DNA of 64,000 bases, from NCBI GenBank assembly GCA_947579605.1, contig OX388311.1:31560951-31624950 (forward strand). Direction: 5' to 3'. This document shows positions 1-11,500 of the stretch, piece by piece. The DNA is from Athripsodes cinereus (Eukaryota; Arthropoda; Insecta; Trichoptera; Leptoceridae). Every line of letters starts with the position of its first letter. Positions within the stretch are counted from its first letter, which is position 1. The notes under the pieces are model-generated. The model saw only the letters and a list, made by a program, of their open reading frames with translations. It was not told the DNA's origin and made no database searches. A program made the translations under genes and the position numbers.

Positions 1-356
1 AGCAACATTACACATAATTTTTTTTTATATCATAAGTACATATCATAGAATAAATGCTAAAACTATCACAAGAAAATATTAATGATTAACTGAACTATGA
101 TTTTTTCCCTTGAGCGGCACAATGTCGATGTTGACAAAAACGGACCTCGCTGGTAAACTTTGAACCCCGATAACTTATAAAGTATTTGACCTAGACCAAA
201 AAAAATGGCACGGTTTCATAACTTGGTCATAGCAACTTGTAAATAAAAAATCATAACAATCTGAAGTGATGGGTTACTTTTTGCCTTTTTTCTCGGTGAT
301 TTGACAAGAAATGACCCATAAGTAGTTTTACACGTACATATGATTGTGTGTTCTAG

Positions 357-3300
357 ATAATATGTCTGTGTGTGGTAGTACTATCATGGATGTGGAGATA
401 GGAGATTATAATGAAGAAGATGTCAACACTGCAATGAATTTAAGTGGCTTAGGTGAGTTGAGCTCAATGGTCTGAAGTGACATAAGATGGTGGTTAATAC
501 ATAAATGGATAGGCATTCATAAAATTTTTTAACTGCAATAAATATGTAATAGACTTAGCTTATTGTTGGTTATAATTAATTATAATTCCCTTGAAGTGAT
601 ATTATCACAGTACGGCGCTATATAAATAGTCATATTATTATTATAATATTTATTGCTGTTTCATTGCCAATGTTGGTTCTTACAGGAGCAGAGAAAAGTG
701 AGAAATATGTATTGGAAATCAACGGTCTTACTGCAGGCGATCCCAAAGAAGAAATACGCTTCTCATCTATAACAAAAGATATGAAAGCATCTCTGGAATT
801 CCACGACTATTGTGGGCCCTCATTGACTATATTATGTAGACTGTGTGCTGCCCCGACAAAAAGTTCTGATAAAATTCATAAGGTTTTTAATGAGAGCATA
901 GTCAATATGATGAACAAATGCCTGAATATGACATTGAAGAGAGACTCTCGTATGTCTGATTTTATTTGTAATAACTGTTACGTTCAGTTAAAGCAGTTCT
1001 TTGAATTTTATATTGGTGCGCGAACGGTTGACTCATTCTTAAATGACAGATTGTGCCGAAAATGTTATTCCAATGATGATATTCCTTTGGCAAGCAATAG
1101 GATATGGGATGAAGGGAGAGATAAGATATTTACACAAGATATGATTGTGAATCTAACTGGAGGTTGCACTGATGACGATACAGACAAAGTGGTGTTGAAT
1201 ATTGAAATTAATAGGAAGAACAACTTTTTACACTGCCCATTCTGTGACTATGTTTCCAGATATAAGAGCATTATGGGGACTCATCTTGAAAAGTTTCATT
1301 TAGATGCACATAAAATTAAAAAAGTAAGTTATACTTTTCATTCACAGATTCAGTTGTTTTATACTGTAGCCTTTGGTGATGAAATACTTTATTCATCAGA
1401 ATGTTCCATGAATTGATGTCTTATTATTAATTCAATAGCAATTGGGCCTATGCCATTGTATCTAATCATTAAATATAATTTTGTTGCTAAATTTGTTCCT
1501 ATTCAATAAAAGAAACACATGACACAACCATTTTTGCACGACAATGTGTTGTCAGTAATTTTATTATTTTCTTTATCAGGTCAATGTGAAATTTGTTATT
1601 ATAATTTAAATTTTCTCTTTTATAGGATGTATATGATGTTCAAACACACAACAAAGTGAAAGTAAAAACCAAAGTAATTGAACCTATATATTATTTACCT
1701 AATAATAACACCTCAGACAACATTTCACAAGTAGACTCACTTGCGGACCAAAGTGCAATAAACATCAATAACTTAATATCCTTTAATGATACAACTCCCG
1801 ATCTTAATATGTCTGACTTAATCTCAATCAATGAAGCCAATATAACTACAGATACAGATATACAACAGTGTGATAACAATACCACAGAACTTGAAGTAGT
1901 TTCTGATCCTGTCTATGAAATCAACTGTAAAGATAATGATCAAGATGAAGGGAATGACATAGTCTCATTAGGAAATGCTTCAGTAGAACCTTCACACAAT
2001 TATGATGTTGAAATAAATAAAGTTGTGACAGTAGACCCTGCACTCTTCACAGACTATATAATCAAGGAATCAGTTGATGGAACCAAATGTCCAAAATGTG
2101 AATGCTTGTTTAGAGATCCTGTTATGAAGAATTTACACTACAGTACTTACCATTCCCCTTATAATTTTGTATACAGATGTGACACTTGCACACAAGCATT
2201 TTCCAATATACCACAAGTAAGTTTTTCTTATTTTTTTTATTTTATTTCATAGAGACACTCACAGAAAACTGACAACTGACAAGTTGATATAACATTGAGA
2301 GTTGTGTACCTATGTGTTGGAAGGAAGATTGTTGAGAAGTGTGTGTTTGAGTGACAAGGATTTCAGAATGATGTAATAAAAGAGGTGTAATAACAAAAAA
2401 GATTAATTGTTTATTTTATTATTTGTCTTTTCTTTTTCAGATTCAAGATCACTTTCGAAAAAAACACGAGACAGTAATGAGCACAGACCGAGTAGATGCG
2501 ACAAGAGTCAAGTTATTGTTTTCATGTGATGCTTGTTCAGCGCTTTTTGTGAGATTTAATGAAGTCAAGGAACATAAGTATGTGACAAGTATTGACGTTT
2601 CAAATATAAGTTTATTAATTTAAATTACTATTTATTTTTGTTTTTATAAAGAAGTTGAATTATTTATTTATATTGTATTAGTGTTGAATGAGAGTTAGTT
2701 AGTAATGTAACTGTCTTTATTTTAGGAGAATTTGTGAGCACTATAACAAGATGGAGATGGTTTGCTTCTGTGGCGATGTTATGCCTTCCACCAATACCAT
2801 ATTAGAGCACTTTCATAAACATAAATCAGACGGTGTTCTCCTCAATAGACCCTTCTGCAGTATCTTTTATTTATGTTGCTTCTGTGAAACGGTATGTCAA
2901 CATATTGCTTTCATTTCTTAATGCATAATGCACCAGTATAAATCAAGCTTTTCCTTTTCACTAATGTTCCTATGTTCTTTAAACTCTGAACAAAAAGATG
3001 TATTTGTTGTCCAGGGGATGGAGTATTTCATCATATGGATGTCTTGTTGTACATTACTTTTTCAATTGATAACAGTTGTTACTATATTAAATAATAAATA
3101 AATCTTTATTAGCCATAATTTTACATTAATATACAATAATGATGATCTGATAGTACCTTAAACAGGAAACAGAGGATGTGTATCTCTCTTCTCTGACTAA
3201 TAGTTTTCCAATTTAACTGGTGTCTGAAAGTTGATATGTGATCATATTTGCACAAAATGAAAATATATCTGATGTACACATTTTGAAGACGTTCCAATTT

Positions 3301-3892
3301 ATTTAGCAAGTCAACAGTGAGATCCAAATATCTTAATATAAATATTTTAATATAAAACTATTTTATGATATACCTACATATTTCTTTCAGCTGATGTTTG
3401 ACGGCATTACTAACTCATGGAATCATTTGAAATGTAAACACATGCTCAATAGGAGAAAAAAAAGACATCAGGTAAGAGTAAGTTACCCCTACTTTTATAT
3501 TATTTTATGCTTTGGCATATGTATTTTATTCACACTTCAAATTCTACATTATATTTATAGCACAGTTGGGAATATTTTATAATATAAAGTATTTTGACAA
3601 TTTACTACTTGTTACTTGTATAAATAAATATGTCTCACAACTGTTATGTGGTTAATCCTTTGAAAATAAGTCAAAAAGGAAATATTTAAATGTTTATATA
3701 AAATATTATAAAGAATGTTATAAACTAAAAAAAAACTGTATTTCCTATTGCAAGTGTAGGGTCACATATGACATTTCCATATTAGATGTCTCCTATTTGT
3801 TTTTTCAGACGGTTGAGGATTTCCACAAAGAGAAATGTGTTTCTAAGGCTATGAAAGTATGCGATAGTATATTTGCAATCAACGAGGAGTGA
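357..3892 (+). CDS. Gene A: ZAD and C2H2 zinc-finger protein, 5' part outside window
   Basis: Spliced exons read from GT/AG signals and phase: 357-452, 686-1323, 1626-2216, 2441-2577, 2726-2891, 3391-3471, 3809-3892 (TGA). The second exon carries the ZAD domain, with paired cysteines in ILCRLC and FICNNC, then a first C2H2 finger (LHCPFCDYVS...H...H). Exon 3 is an acidic, Asn/Asp-rich linker ending in further fingers (KCPKCECLF, YRCDTCTQAF); fingers continue through exons 4-6. ZAD domains are arthropod dimerisation modules of DNA-binding zinc-finger proteins, so a nuclear regulator is likely. The first exon begins at an acceptor (TTCTAG) in phase 1, exactly like an internal exon of gene D, so it is probably not the true start; an ATG at 362 could open a THAP-less form. 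Practically identical to gene B from 1 to 4351. Confidence 0.85.
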
Positions 3893-3952
3893 AGAGTCTA
3901 GATGAGAAAACTGGAGACAGATTTCATTGTTTTCCTGGTATTAGATGTTCAT

Positions 3953-4081
3953 TATTAAATTGAAATAAATTCATATGCAGAATTCAAAAGAACCGCACAA
4001 GACAGGGAGGAGTGGAGGAGAAGAATTAAAGAGATAATTGCTGCAAACCAATCCCAGGATTGAAACCAGAGAGAGAGAGAG
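3953..4081 (+). mobile_element. Short 3' end of an RTE-like retroposon with (GA)n tail
   Basis: This 129-bp block is flanked by a 10-bp direct repeat AGATGTTCAT (3943-3952 and 4082-4091). Copy C lacks the block and has a single target copy (near 40725), so this is an insertion. Its sense translation contains REEWRRRIKEIIAANQ, resembling the REEWRNKSKLVADQ tail of the RTE-like element at 43693-46600, and it ends in a GA microsatellite. It is a strongly 5'-truncated retroposon in the 3' flank of gene A, and is also present in copy B (23624-23752). Confidence 0.8.
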
Positions 4082-4154
4082 AGATGTTCATGATATGTGA
4101 GCAATCAGATGGACCTGGCAAATGTTCAGATGATCATCGCAGTGACAATGATGT

Positions 4155-4215
4155 TATGAATGTGACGGAGGCTCCCCTGGAATGGGGGGCTCGCAGACTG
4201 AATAGTCTCTAGAGA
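4155..4215 (+). other. Conserved 3' flank block of the gene family
   Basis: The block GCTCCCCTGGAATGGGGGGC plus the following CTCGCAGACTGAA is kept in copy B, in copy C (reverse, about 40605-40660) and in the diverged gene D (reverse, about 30072-30118), although surrounding non-coding sequence differs between A and D. The C/T run opposite the G run can form a short stem. It may be a conserved 3' UTR or processing element; no function is shown. Confidence 0.45.
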
Positions 4216-4351
4216 ATGTGAATATATCAGACATATTCTTACTCAGTCATTCAAAAATGAAAAACGACAAAACTATATTGTTTAATGTTTATTGTTTTTA
4301 ATAGTGTTTTGTTTTAAGATCTTACAATTTTATTTGGTATGTAAGAATTTT

Positions 4352-5532
4352 TTAAATAAATTACTTTGATCTTGATATTTGCTATTTAGTGAAATATGCC
4401 TAAATTTATTTAATTTGTTTCTAAATTGATTTGATAATGATATATTCTAATTTTATGATTTATGTTAAACTAATTACCATTATTTTTGTATTTTAGCATT
4501 GTATCAATGAATAATATATATGTATTATGTTAAATTAATTATTCCTTAGTAGTCAGTACAATGTGTAGCATAAGGAAATATAAACAAACAAAATAATGTT
4601 CATTTGGAGACCAATAAGAATGGAGGGCCAACTTTGCAGACACAAGTTTTGTATTTTATTATTTGTTTTATTTCAACCATTCTTAGTTGAACGTAGTTAT
4701 GCAGAAAGCAGACAGCCCACAAAAAGTATAATTTAAATATGGCCGTCTTTGCATATAGACACTATATTATATTGAATGAACTGATTTTTTTTTCAACGTA
4801 TTTTTTATGAAATGTTTATATGAAAGGCCCCTGGCTGGTTTTTGTAGACTGTAGTATTAGACATTTTAAATCTCGTAAGATAAAAAACTCAAATATACGT
4901 AATTGTGGACTGTCTGCTTTCTGCATAACTACGTTCAGTTATCTTTATTTATACATAGTTCTAGATATGCTTCCTTCACACTCATTCCTCTCATTACCTC
5001 ATCTGTAATTACTCACCAAGAAAATATCATATTTTTTAATCTATTTTTTCATAAAATCATTAATTAAAATTTTTGTACCATTGTAAAACTGTAAAAGGCG
5101 AAAGCCGCTTCAATAAATAAAAAATATACAACCACATAATCTTTATATCTTCTCAGATGATAAACCTTCCCTTCATATAGAGAAACCATTGTTCAGAAGA
5201 GGACATGGAGTTTTCTAAGAATATCCAATGCCATGGGTACAAAGGACAAGCGGAAATAGGTGAAAAACTCAACATAGAAAACATTAACCTATAAACAAAA
5301 TATTTTTATTACAAATTTCATTGTTTCAATATACAATTCAAAACAATCAACGTTGACAACTTCTTCCAAATGATTCGCATAATGTTACATTGTGTAAAAA
5401 TGGTTTTACAATTGAGATGACTGATTCATTTTAATCTATGATTTATGTTGCATCGCAAAATCGTCGGACAAACTTTTTCATTGATATTAAATGCTTACAA
5501 ATCAAATTATTGTTTAATTATTAACACTATTT
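4352..5532. other. Spacer between convergent genes A and E
   Basis: No coding exon is supported here. The stretch from about 4490 to 5065, minus the element at 4688-4937, matches copy C in reverse (about 40160-40500), so it is ancestral flank of the family. Copy B is cut off at 24022 and lacks it. AT-rich with several AATAAA-like signals on both strands, suitable for the 3' ends of A and E. Confidence 0.6.
4688..4937. mobile_element. 250-bp MITE with about 36-bp TIRs
   Basis: The ends are inverted repeats starting TGAACGTAGTTATGCAGAAA, about 36 bases with one or two mismatches. The flanks carry GT on each side (4686-4687, 4938-4939). Copy C shows the empty site at the equivalent position (about 40300), with the flanks joined directly, so insertion after the C/A split is clear. 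No coding capacity; superfamily not assigned. Confidence 0.85.
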
Positions 5533-8500
5533 TCAGACTGATTTCTCTGTTTCTAAATGATTCTTCCCTCCATTTTCCATACTTTTCCTTTTAAACCTTG
5601 GAAGCTGGAAAATAACAAAATAAATATTTAACATTGGTAAAAAAATCTATATCTGAATATATCATCATGCTCCTTCCCTTGTTACATTAACAAAAAAGAT
5701 TCAGAAGTATCTGTATACCCTTTCTCTTAATCGTGCCTTGTTATCACTCTGTCCTTTCCTTTTACATGATCCAATCAGAATAGCTTTTACCAAATTCATC
5801 CTGATAATTGCTAATTTACTATTTGTACAGAGTGAATTAATCACAAAGACACAATTTCTTCCAAATAATCAATCCCCATTCATCTCATATAAATTTTTAT
5901 CTTCTCCCAAAGGAAGAATGATGGTCATTCATTCACTGGAAGATATAACCCCCTATTCTATATTGATTCAAACTAAAATAAGAATGATACAAAATTTTAC
6001 AATTAAGTTTGCTTGAACTAACGGAGCTAACATCTATATGATACAAGTTGTATATAATTCTAATTAGGAGCAATTTTAGAGGTTATAGAATACCAATGTA
6101 GGAAAGTTCCTATTTTAGCTAGTGCACACAGAAATAGAATTGGGCGTGTTATTAGTTATTTAATATCAAATAAAGAAAACTGACTTATTTACTATTTTAT
6201 TTGACTTACAATATATTTTCCAGCTTTGGCAAGTATCAGGGGATGCTTAATGCGCGTGTGTTGTATACTTCCTTGCGTAGATGTAAACATCTAAAACAAT
6301 ACAAAAGCAATGTTTAATTACTGGTTCTTACAAATAATCATAATCTGTATGTATCTCTAGAAAGCATGTTAATATCCTTAAGTTCTTAAATGACTCTAAT
6401 AACAAGGCAATAATAAAAAAAAGGTTGCACTTGAGAATGAAAGGATTCCTGTCGACATGAAATTGACTGTAAATTAATTAATATTATAGCTCTAGAAGTT
6501 TTTTGACTACATTAAAATAAAATCATAGATTGTTAGTTTTGCAGCACACTTAAAATTTATTTTGCAATATAACTTATTTTAATAATGCAACAATGATATA
6601 ATTTAACTATCAAAGTTGGCTGTGTGAATTTGCAGACTATTTATTGTTGTGATATGATCTCTCGTAATTTAGTTTATCTAGTTCCATAAACCCACAAGTT
6701 TACTTTATGAAAATCAAGTTTATTCACTTATAACACATAAAAGATTTTTTTTATTACAAACACATATTTTGTTGAGTTTTCGATAGACCGCCATAGTGTC
6801 CAAAGACTTTGACAAGCAGTATCTCACGATATTGGAATATCTCATTTGTTGGCTTATAAAACTGAGCACTCAGTACATCATGATGGAACATAAATTCTAA
6901 GATTAAACTAAAATGAACAAATACACTTCTCACCATCTGACATAAATGACAGCCGTAAAAAACTTTACATGTGGGTCTTTGTAAAGCAGGATCATCATTA
7001 TCTGCAATAGAATTGTGAGTTCTAATATGCAGAATTAGATATATGTGGTTTGAGAACTGTTTAGAACAGTAGCATGTGAAAAGGAACTTGTTCAATCCCG
7101 AACATGAAGACCTGAAAAATAATAAGAAAGCTAAAATTAAAACATTTATTTGATCAATAATATAATATAAAATACAAAAATATAATATAAACATTGTCTA
7201 AGAATTTAAATCAATTGAGGACCTCAGAATCAAACTTTATGTTTTGAGGTAACAATGCAACTTTATTCTTCATATTGTTAGTTACATAGAAAGCACGGAA
7301 TTCAGTACTAAAATAGACTAAAAACCTTTGAAAAAGTGGTGTAAAAATTGTCGTGTAGCGACGTAGAGATGATGAAACCAATTAACTTGACGGGATAATT
7401 TTGTACTACATTTCGTTTTCTATACTTGGTCATTTGAAATAATAATAATAATTTTTGGGCGTTCCGAAATTCACCATCAAATCACGTGTTAATATATCCT
7501 TGCGACGCCAATCGTATGTTTTTGTCGCTGTGTTCTGAATGGACGATGCAAAGATCGTATGATTTTGTTCTGGTGAAGAATAACGGTTAAAAAGATGCGA
7601 TTCCGCCACGTCGACTTGCTATTCGCGCGTTCATTCGCCAGTTGCATTCTGAGAATCGCGAAATAAACATTCTTTGCTGGCCCCGCCAGGGCTCAAATGG
7701 ACTCGCATAAATAATATCTATTAGTGTATTTTTATATAATTATTATAATCATAATAGTAAATTCGCCGTATATTGGAATAATAACAGTCAGCCGCCCCAT
7801 CTGCTAGAGAACGCATCTCGTGAGAACCGCGTTTCTATTTCTTTACGCGCCTCCGGGGTAACAAAGTTAAAGTCTGGAAAGTTAGTTGGAAAGTCCATGT
7901 AATGGATTTAAATTCTCTGAAACCATGAATGAAATTCAGAATAGTATTTCGGTGAATCGCCGTTAACATAGCTCTTAAAGTCTCACTCAGTTAATAATAA
8001 TCAATCCACTATATGCAATAAGAGTTCGTTGACCAGTGTTATTCTAATGTAAAATTATCGAGTTTACAACGCTTTAAACCCGACTTAAAGGCATAACTGT
8101 TGTCATGAAAAAACTACGAACTGTAAAGACGTCCTGAGCATTTATCATCTCGCCTCCATTCTGTGCGTGAACTATTGGTAGAAACCTTTTACTGGAAGAC
8201 CCCAGATCTTCGGAGAATTCACCACCTTCGCTTAAAGGTTTCGTCCCTAGGCTTTGTGGTGGAAAGACTCTCCGAATTTCACCCTCAAGGAGTGGAGATT
8301 TCTCAGCCGATTCCAAAAGACCAGTAAGATCTTTCCATTTACTCATCAGTGTTCACCCGCCTCGTAAAATAGATTCAAAATTACAATTCCTACTATTTTG
8401 ATATTCATATTACTGTAATATTTGTAAGACATTGAGTATGCCTGCTGTGTGAAAGAGTATTATTTGGATAATATTACTTACCATATATATTGATAATCTC

Positions 8501-11500
8501 TCATTGTTCGTTCCGCTTATGTGATCTGAATAAATCCAACATATTATATACCTAACAATTGTTTTTCCTCCGCCCTAGTGTGCATTTACCTCTGGATAAA
8601 CTTGCCAAAAACTCATAATGTTGTGAGCAATAAGATTTAAAAAACTAGTAACAGCCGAGTAAGTATTTTGTAACTTCCCTTTTATTTTTTACATATTCCA
8701 ATCACGCTGCTATATAACCTACTCTCGGTGTGGCCGTTTTATCACCCCGGGTGTCGGGGAATGTAGGGGCGTGATAAAATATACCGTAGTAAACGACTAA
8801 AAATTAAAATGTATAATCAATTTAATTTCAAAAACGACTTAAGTTAGAATGAACCAATCAAAACGCATAGAATTTATTTATTCAACATGGCGGCGTCATT
8901 CGTTTATTGTTTCGACTAGTGTTAGCTAATCTGACTTAGTTTCATAATGGAGTAGAGTTACCCAGTTGAGTGTCAAAGACGAGATTCAGTATCAGAAACG
9001 ACTAAGGGAATTTTTTAAATAAAAATTAAAAAAGAATGATAAAATTAAATCAATTCATTCGTTTTTGAATTACAAATACAATACGTGGAAAAAAATTCGC
9101 AACAATAACTTACTTAGGAAGAGTGTTAGTTAAAATTGTTAATTTGTGAAAAATATGACCACTCGCCTTTAGTCAACTTTGATATTGAGGTCCTCAATTA
9201 TTTAAATACGTCTTACCTATGCTTTATCAGTTCTGCGTATGTGGCATATAGTACACAGCAGAAATCACAACTAAAGAGATATCTCACAGAGGAAGGTAAT
9301 AATTTATCTTCCTTCACAACTTCCTGATGAACTCTGGAGAGGTGATCCAATATCTGAAATCAAATATATGGTAAACTTTGATTGATAACATGAAGATTTC
9401 TATAAGACAATACACAAGTATCACTGTAGAAGATACCGTGTTTCTTCTTTTTTTGGTCTTTAATAGTTACAAATATTTGTTTTCAATTGATGATTGAAAA
9501 ATATAATATGAAATAATAATAGACAATTCATAATGTGCCGTTTTGTGGAATAAATCCACTTCAAGGGTGCGTAAATGTGTGTTTTTGATTAGAATTAGAA
9601 AGACATAACGAACATCAATCTATAATTATTCTAAACCAGTTTTTTTTTTAATAGATATATCTGGGTTTTTTTTGTTAAAAACCCAAATACAACCTTATAC
9701 ACCTTTCACAGTATGCTACTAAAAGCTTGTGTTGTGAAAGGGGAGTCTGCCGGCACCTGGTATTGAGCCACGGACCTCTTGTTTACGTGGCCGAGACTCT
9801 ACCTCCAGGCTACAGACGAACTCCTGTTGTACCCATTTGATATCTATATCGGTAAACCAAACTTACTAAAAATACATTTGAGAAGACTTGTTTACAAATA
9901 GTACAAGAGTAAACATTTATATCCTTTCCATGTTCACTTTCTTCATGTAAACTTTTCATAACCATTGTTTTAAATCTTTTATGACAAAACTTAGCCTTGC
10001 AGCCATATCCATGTATTTCTCCTTGTATTCTGATTTGCCTCTGAGATGCCAACCGTGATGCAATTTGACTTTCTTCAACAACTTGATTTAAATTTTCTTC
10101 TTGTATACCCTCTATTTCACAGCTGGACAAATGTTCCGTACAAGATGAATCCTTGTTAGAAATATTCTGATCACAATTATTTGTATCTCCGCTACTCAAT
10201 AAGCACTCGTCACTGTTATTAATACTATCAAAGTTGCTGCACTTTGGTTCTGTTTGATTAAATTTGCTTGTAACATCTTCACTATCTTTTTCTATTAATA
10301 TTTGTCGTGTATTTGATGGACTTTCAGGTTTATTTGGTTTATCTATTTTCCTAACTGACAAGTTTGTGTCTTCAGATTCACGAAAATGTTTGATAACCTG
10401 AAACATTTGATAATTTCATTACGTCCATATGAACCATCAATAATGTAATGATCATTAACTCGATATCCTAATATTGTGAGATATGGTGTGCAAAAATTTT
10501 GAGGTGCTGTGACAGATGATAAAAACTACAAACATGTGCTTCTAATATAAATATTACATTTTAAGTAAAGCTAAAAAAGTTAATTTACTTTGTCCATGTT
10601 AAGGAATTCCATAGTGAAATTAAAAACAAATATTTTTATCTTTAATTTCAAACAAATACCTATAGTATGTAAAAATATTTAAATTTTTCTAATTTCATAA
10701 CAAAAAAGTTGGTATTGAAATGGTCAATCAAGATATGTAGCTGATCTAGAATTATGTGCAGTGATCTAATGCATATTTGTTAAATAATTGTTTAAGCTTT
10801 CGCAGTGTCTTGTATTGTTGAGGTTCTCGGGTTTGCTGTGTGGATCTCCAAACATCAAAATCCTGTTGTATTGAATACATTCTATAACACAGCCTGTATA
10901 GTAAGTGTGCATATGATTTAAAGAAAAGAATATAGCCAAATACAAACAAATGTTTATGACCGCAACTTGTGATAAAAAGTAATTGTAAGATTGAATTACA
11001 TAAATTTACATAAATCTTCATTTATATAAAATTCATTAAATAAATAGATACATATATGATGTTACAATTCAATCAAAATTTATTTACCTTTTCTCTTTCA
11101 TTCACATCTAAATGTATTAATTCTATGTGAGTGCCTAATGCTTGTTTGGATTTTACACAACGAGGACAAAATGGACAATAAAAACCATCATCTTTTCTAT
11201 GCACTTCCAAATTAATCAGTAACTTATCATCATTCTCCTTTAAATTTAAAATGGGATTATTATCAATATTCATTATTGAATTAAACTCCTCCGAAATAAT
11301 ATTATTTGAACTTTCTACAGATTCACTTGCATTATCTTGAAGTCTGAACAATCTCAATAAGTTTTTTTCAGCTCTCTTTGTTTTCTCTCGGAATAAATAC
11401 GCTTTTTCTAAAGAGTAATAACACTTCTTGCAAATTTGCTTTGGCAAATCATCATCCATTGTTACTTCAACTTGTAAACAAGTTGATATCATTGTTTGAA

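Larger units (their letters stand above)
1..4351 (+). repeat. Segmental duplication, copy 1 (partner 19672-24022)
   Basis: This whole stretch recurs in direct orientation at an offset of 19671 bases. By eye only two substitutions were noticed (83 T versus 19754 G; 4310 T versus 23981 C), with introns and flanks equally conserved. The right edge is abrupt: copies agree through GTAAGAATTTT and then diverge at 4352/24023. The left edge is the window border. It is either a very recent duplication or an assembly duplication of one locus. Confidence 0.95.

Noticed and set aside
362..364. ATG at 362 as the start of gene A
   Set aside because: The exon begins with an acceptor in the same phase and position as an internal exon of gene D and follows THAP exons in gene B, so an upstream start is more likely; kept only as an alternative.
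3121..3327. Minus-strand frame of 68 codons (and its copy at 22792-22998)
   Set aside because: Lies wholly in intron 5 of genes A and B and has a low-complexity translation without support.
6754..6933. Extension of the gene E exon beyond 6934 as coding
   Set aside because: A GTGAGA donor follows CAGATG exactly where genes A and D splice; the extension is intron.
9700..9830. Functional tRNA gene on the minus strand
   Set aside because: A and B boxes are present but the acceptor stem and anticodon arm do not fold; more likely a SINE.
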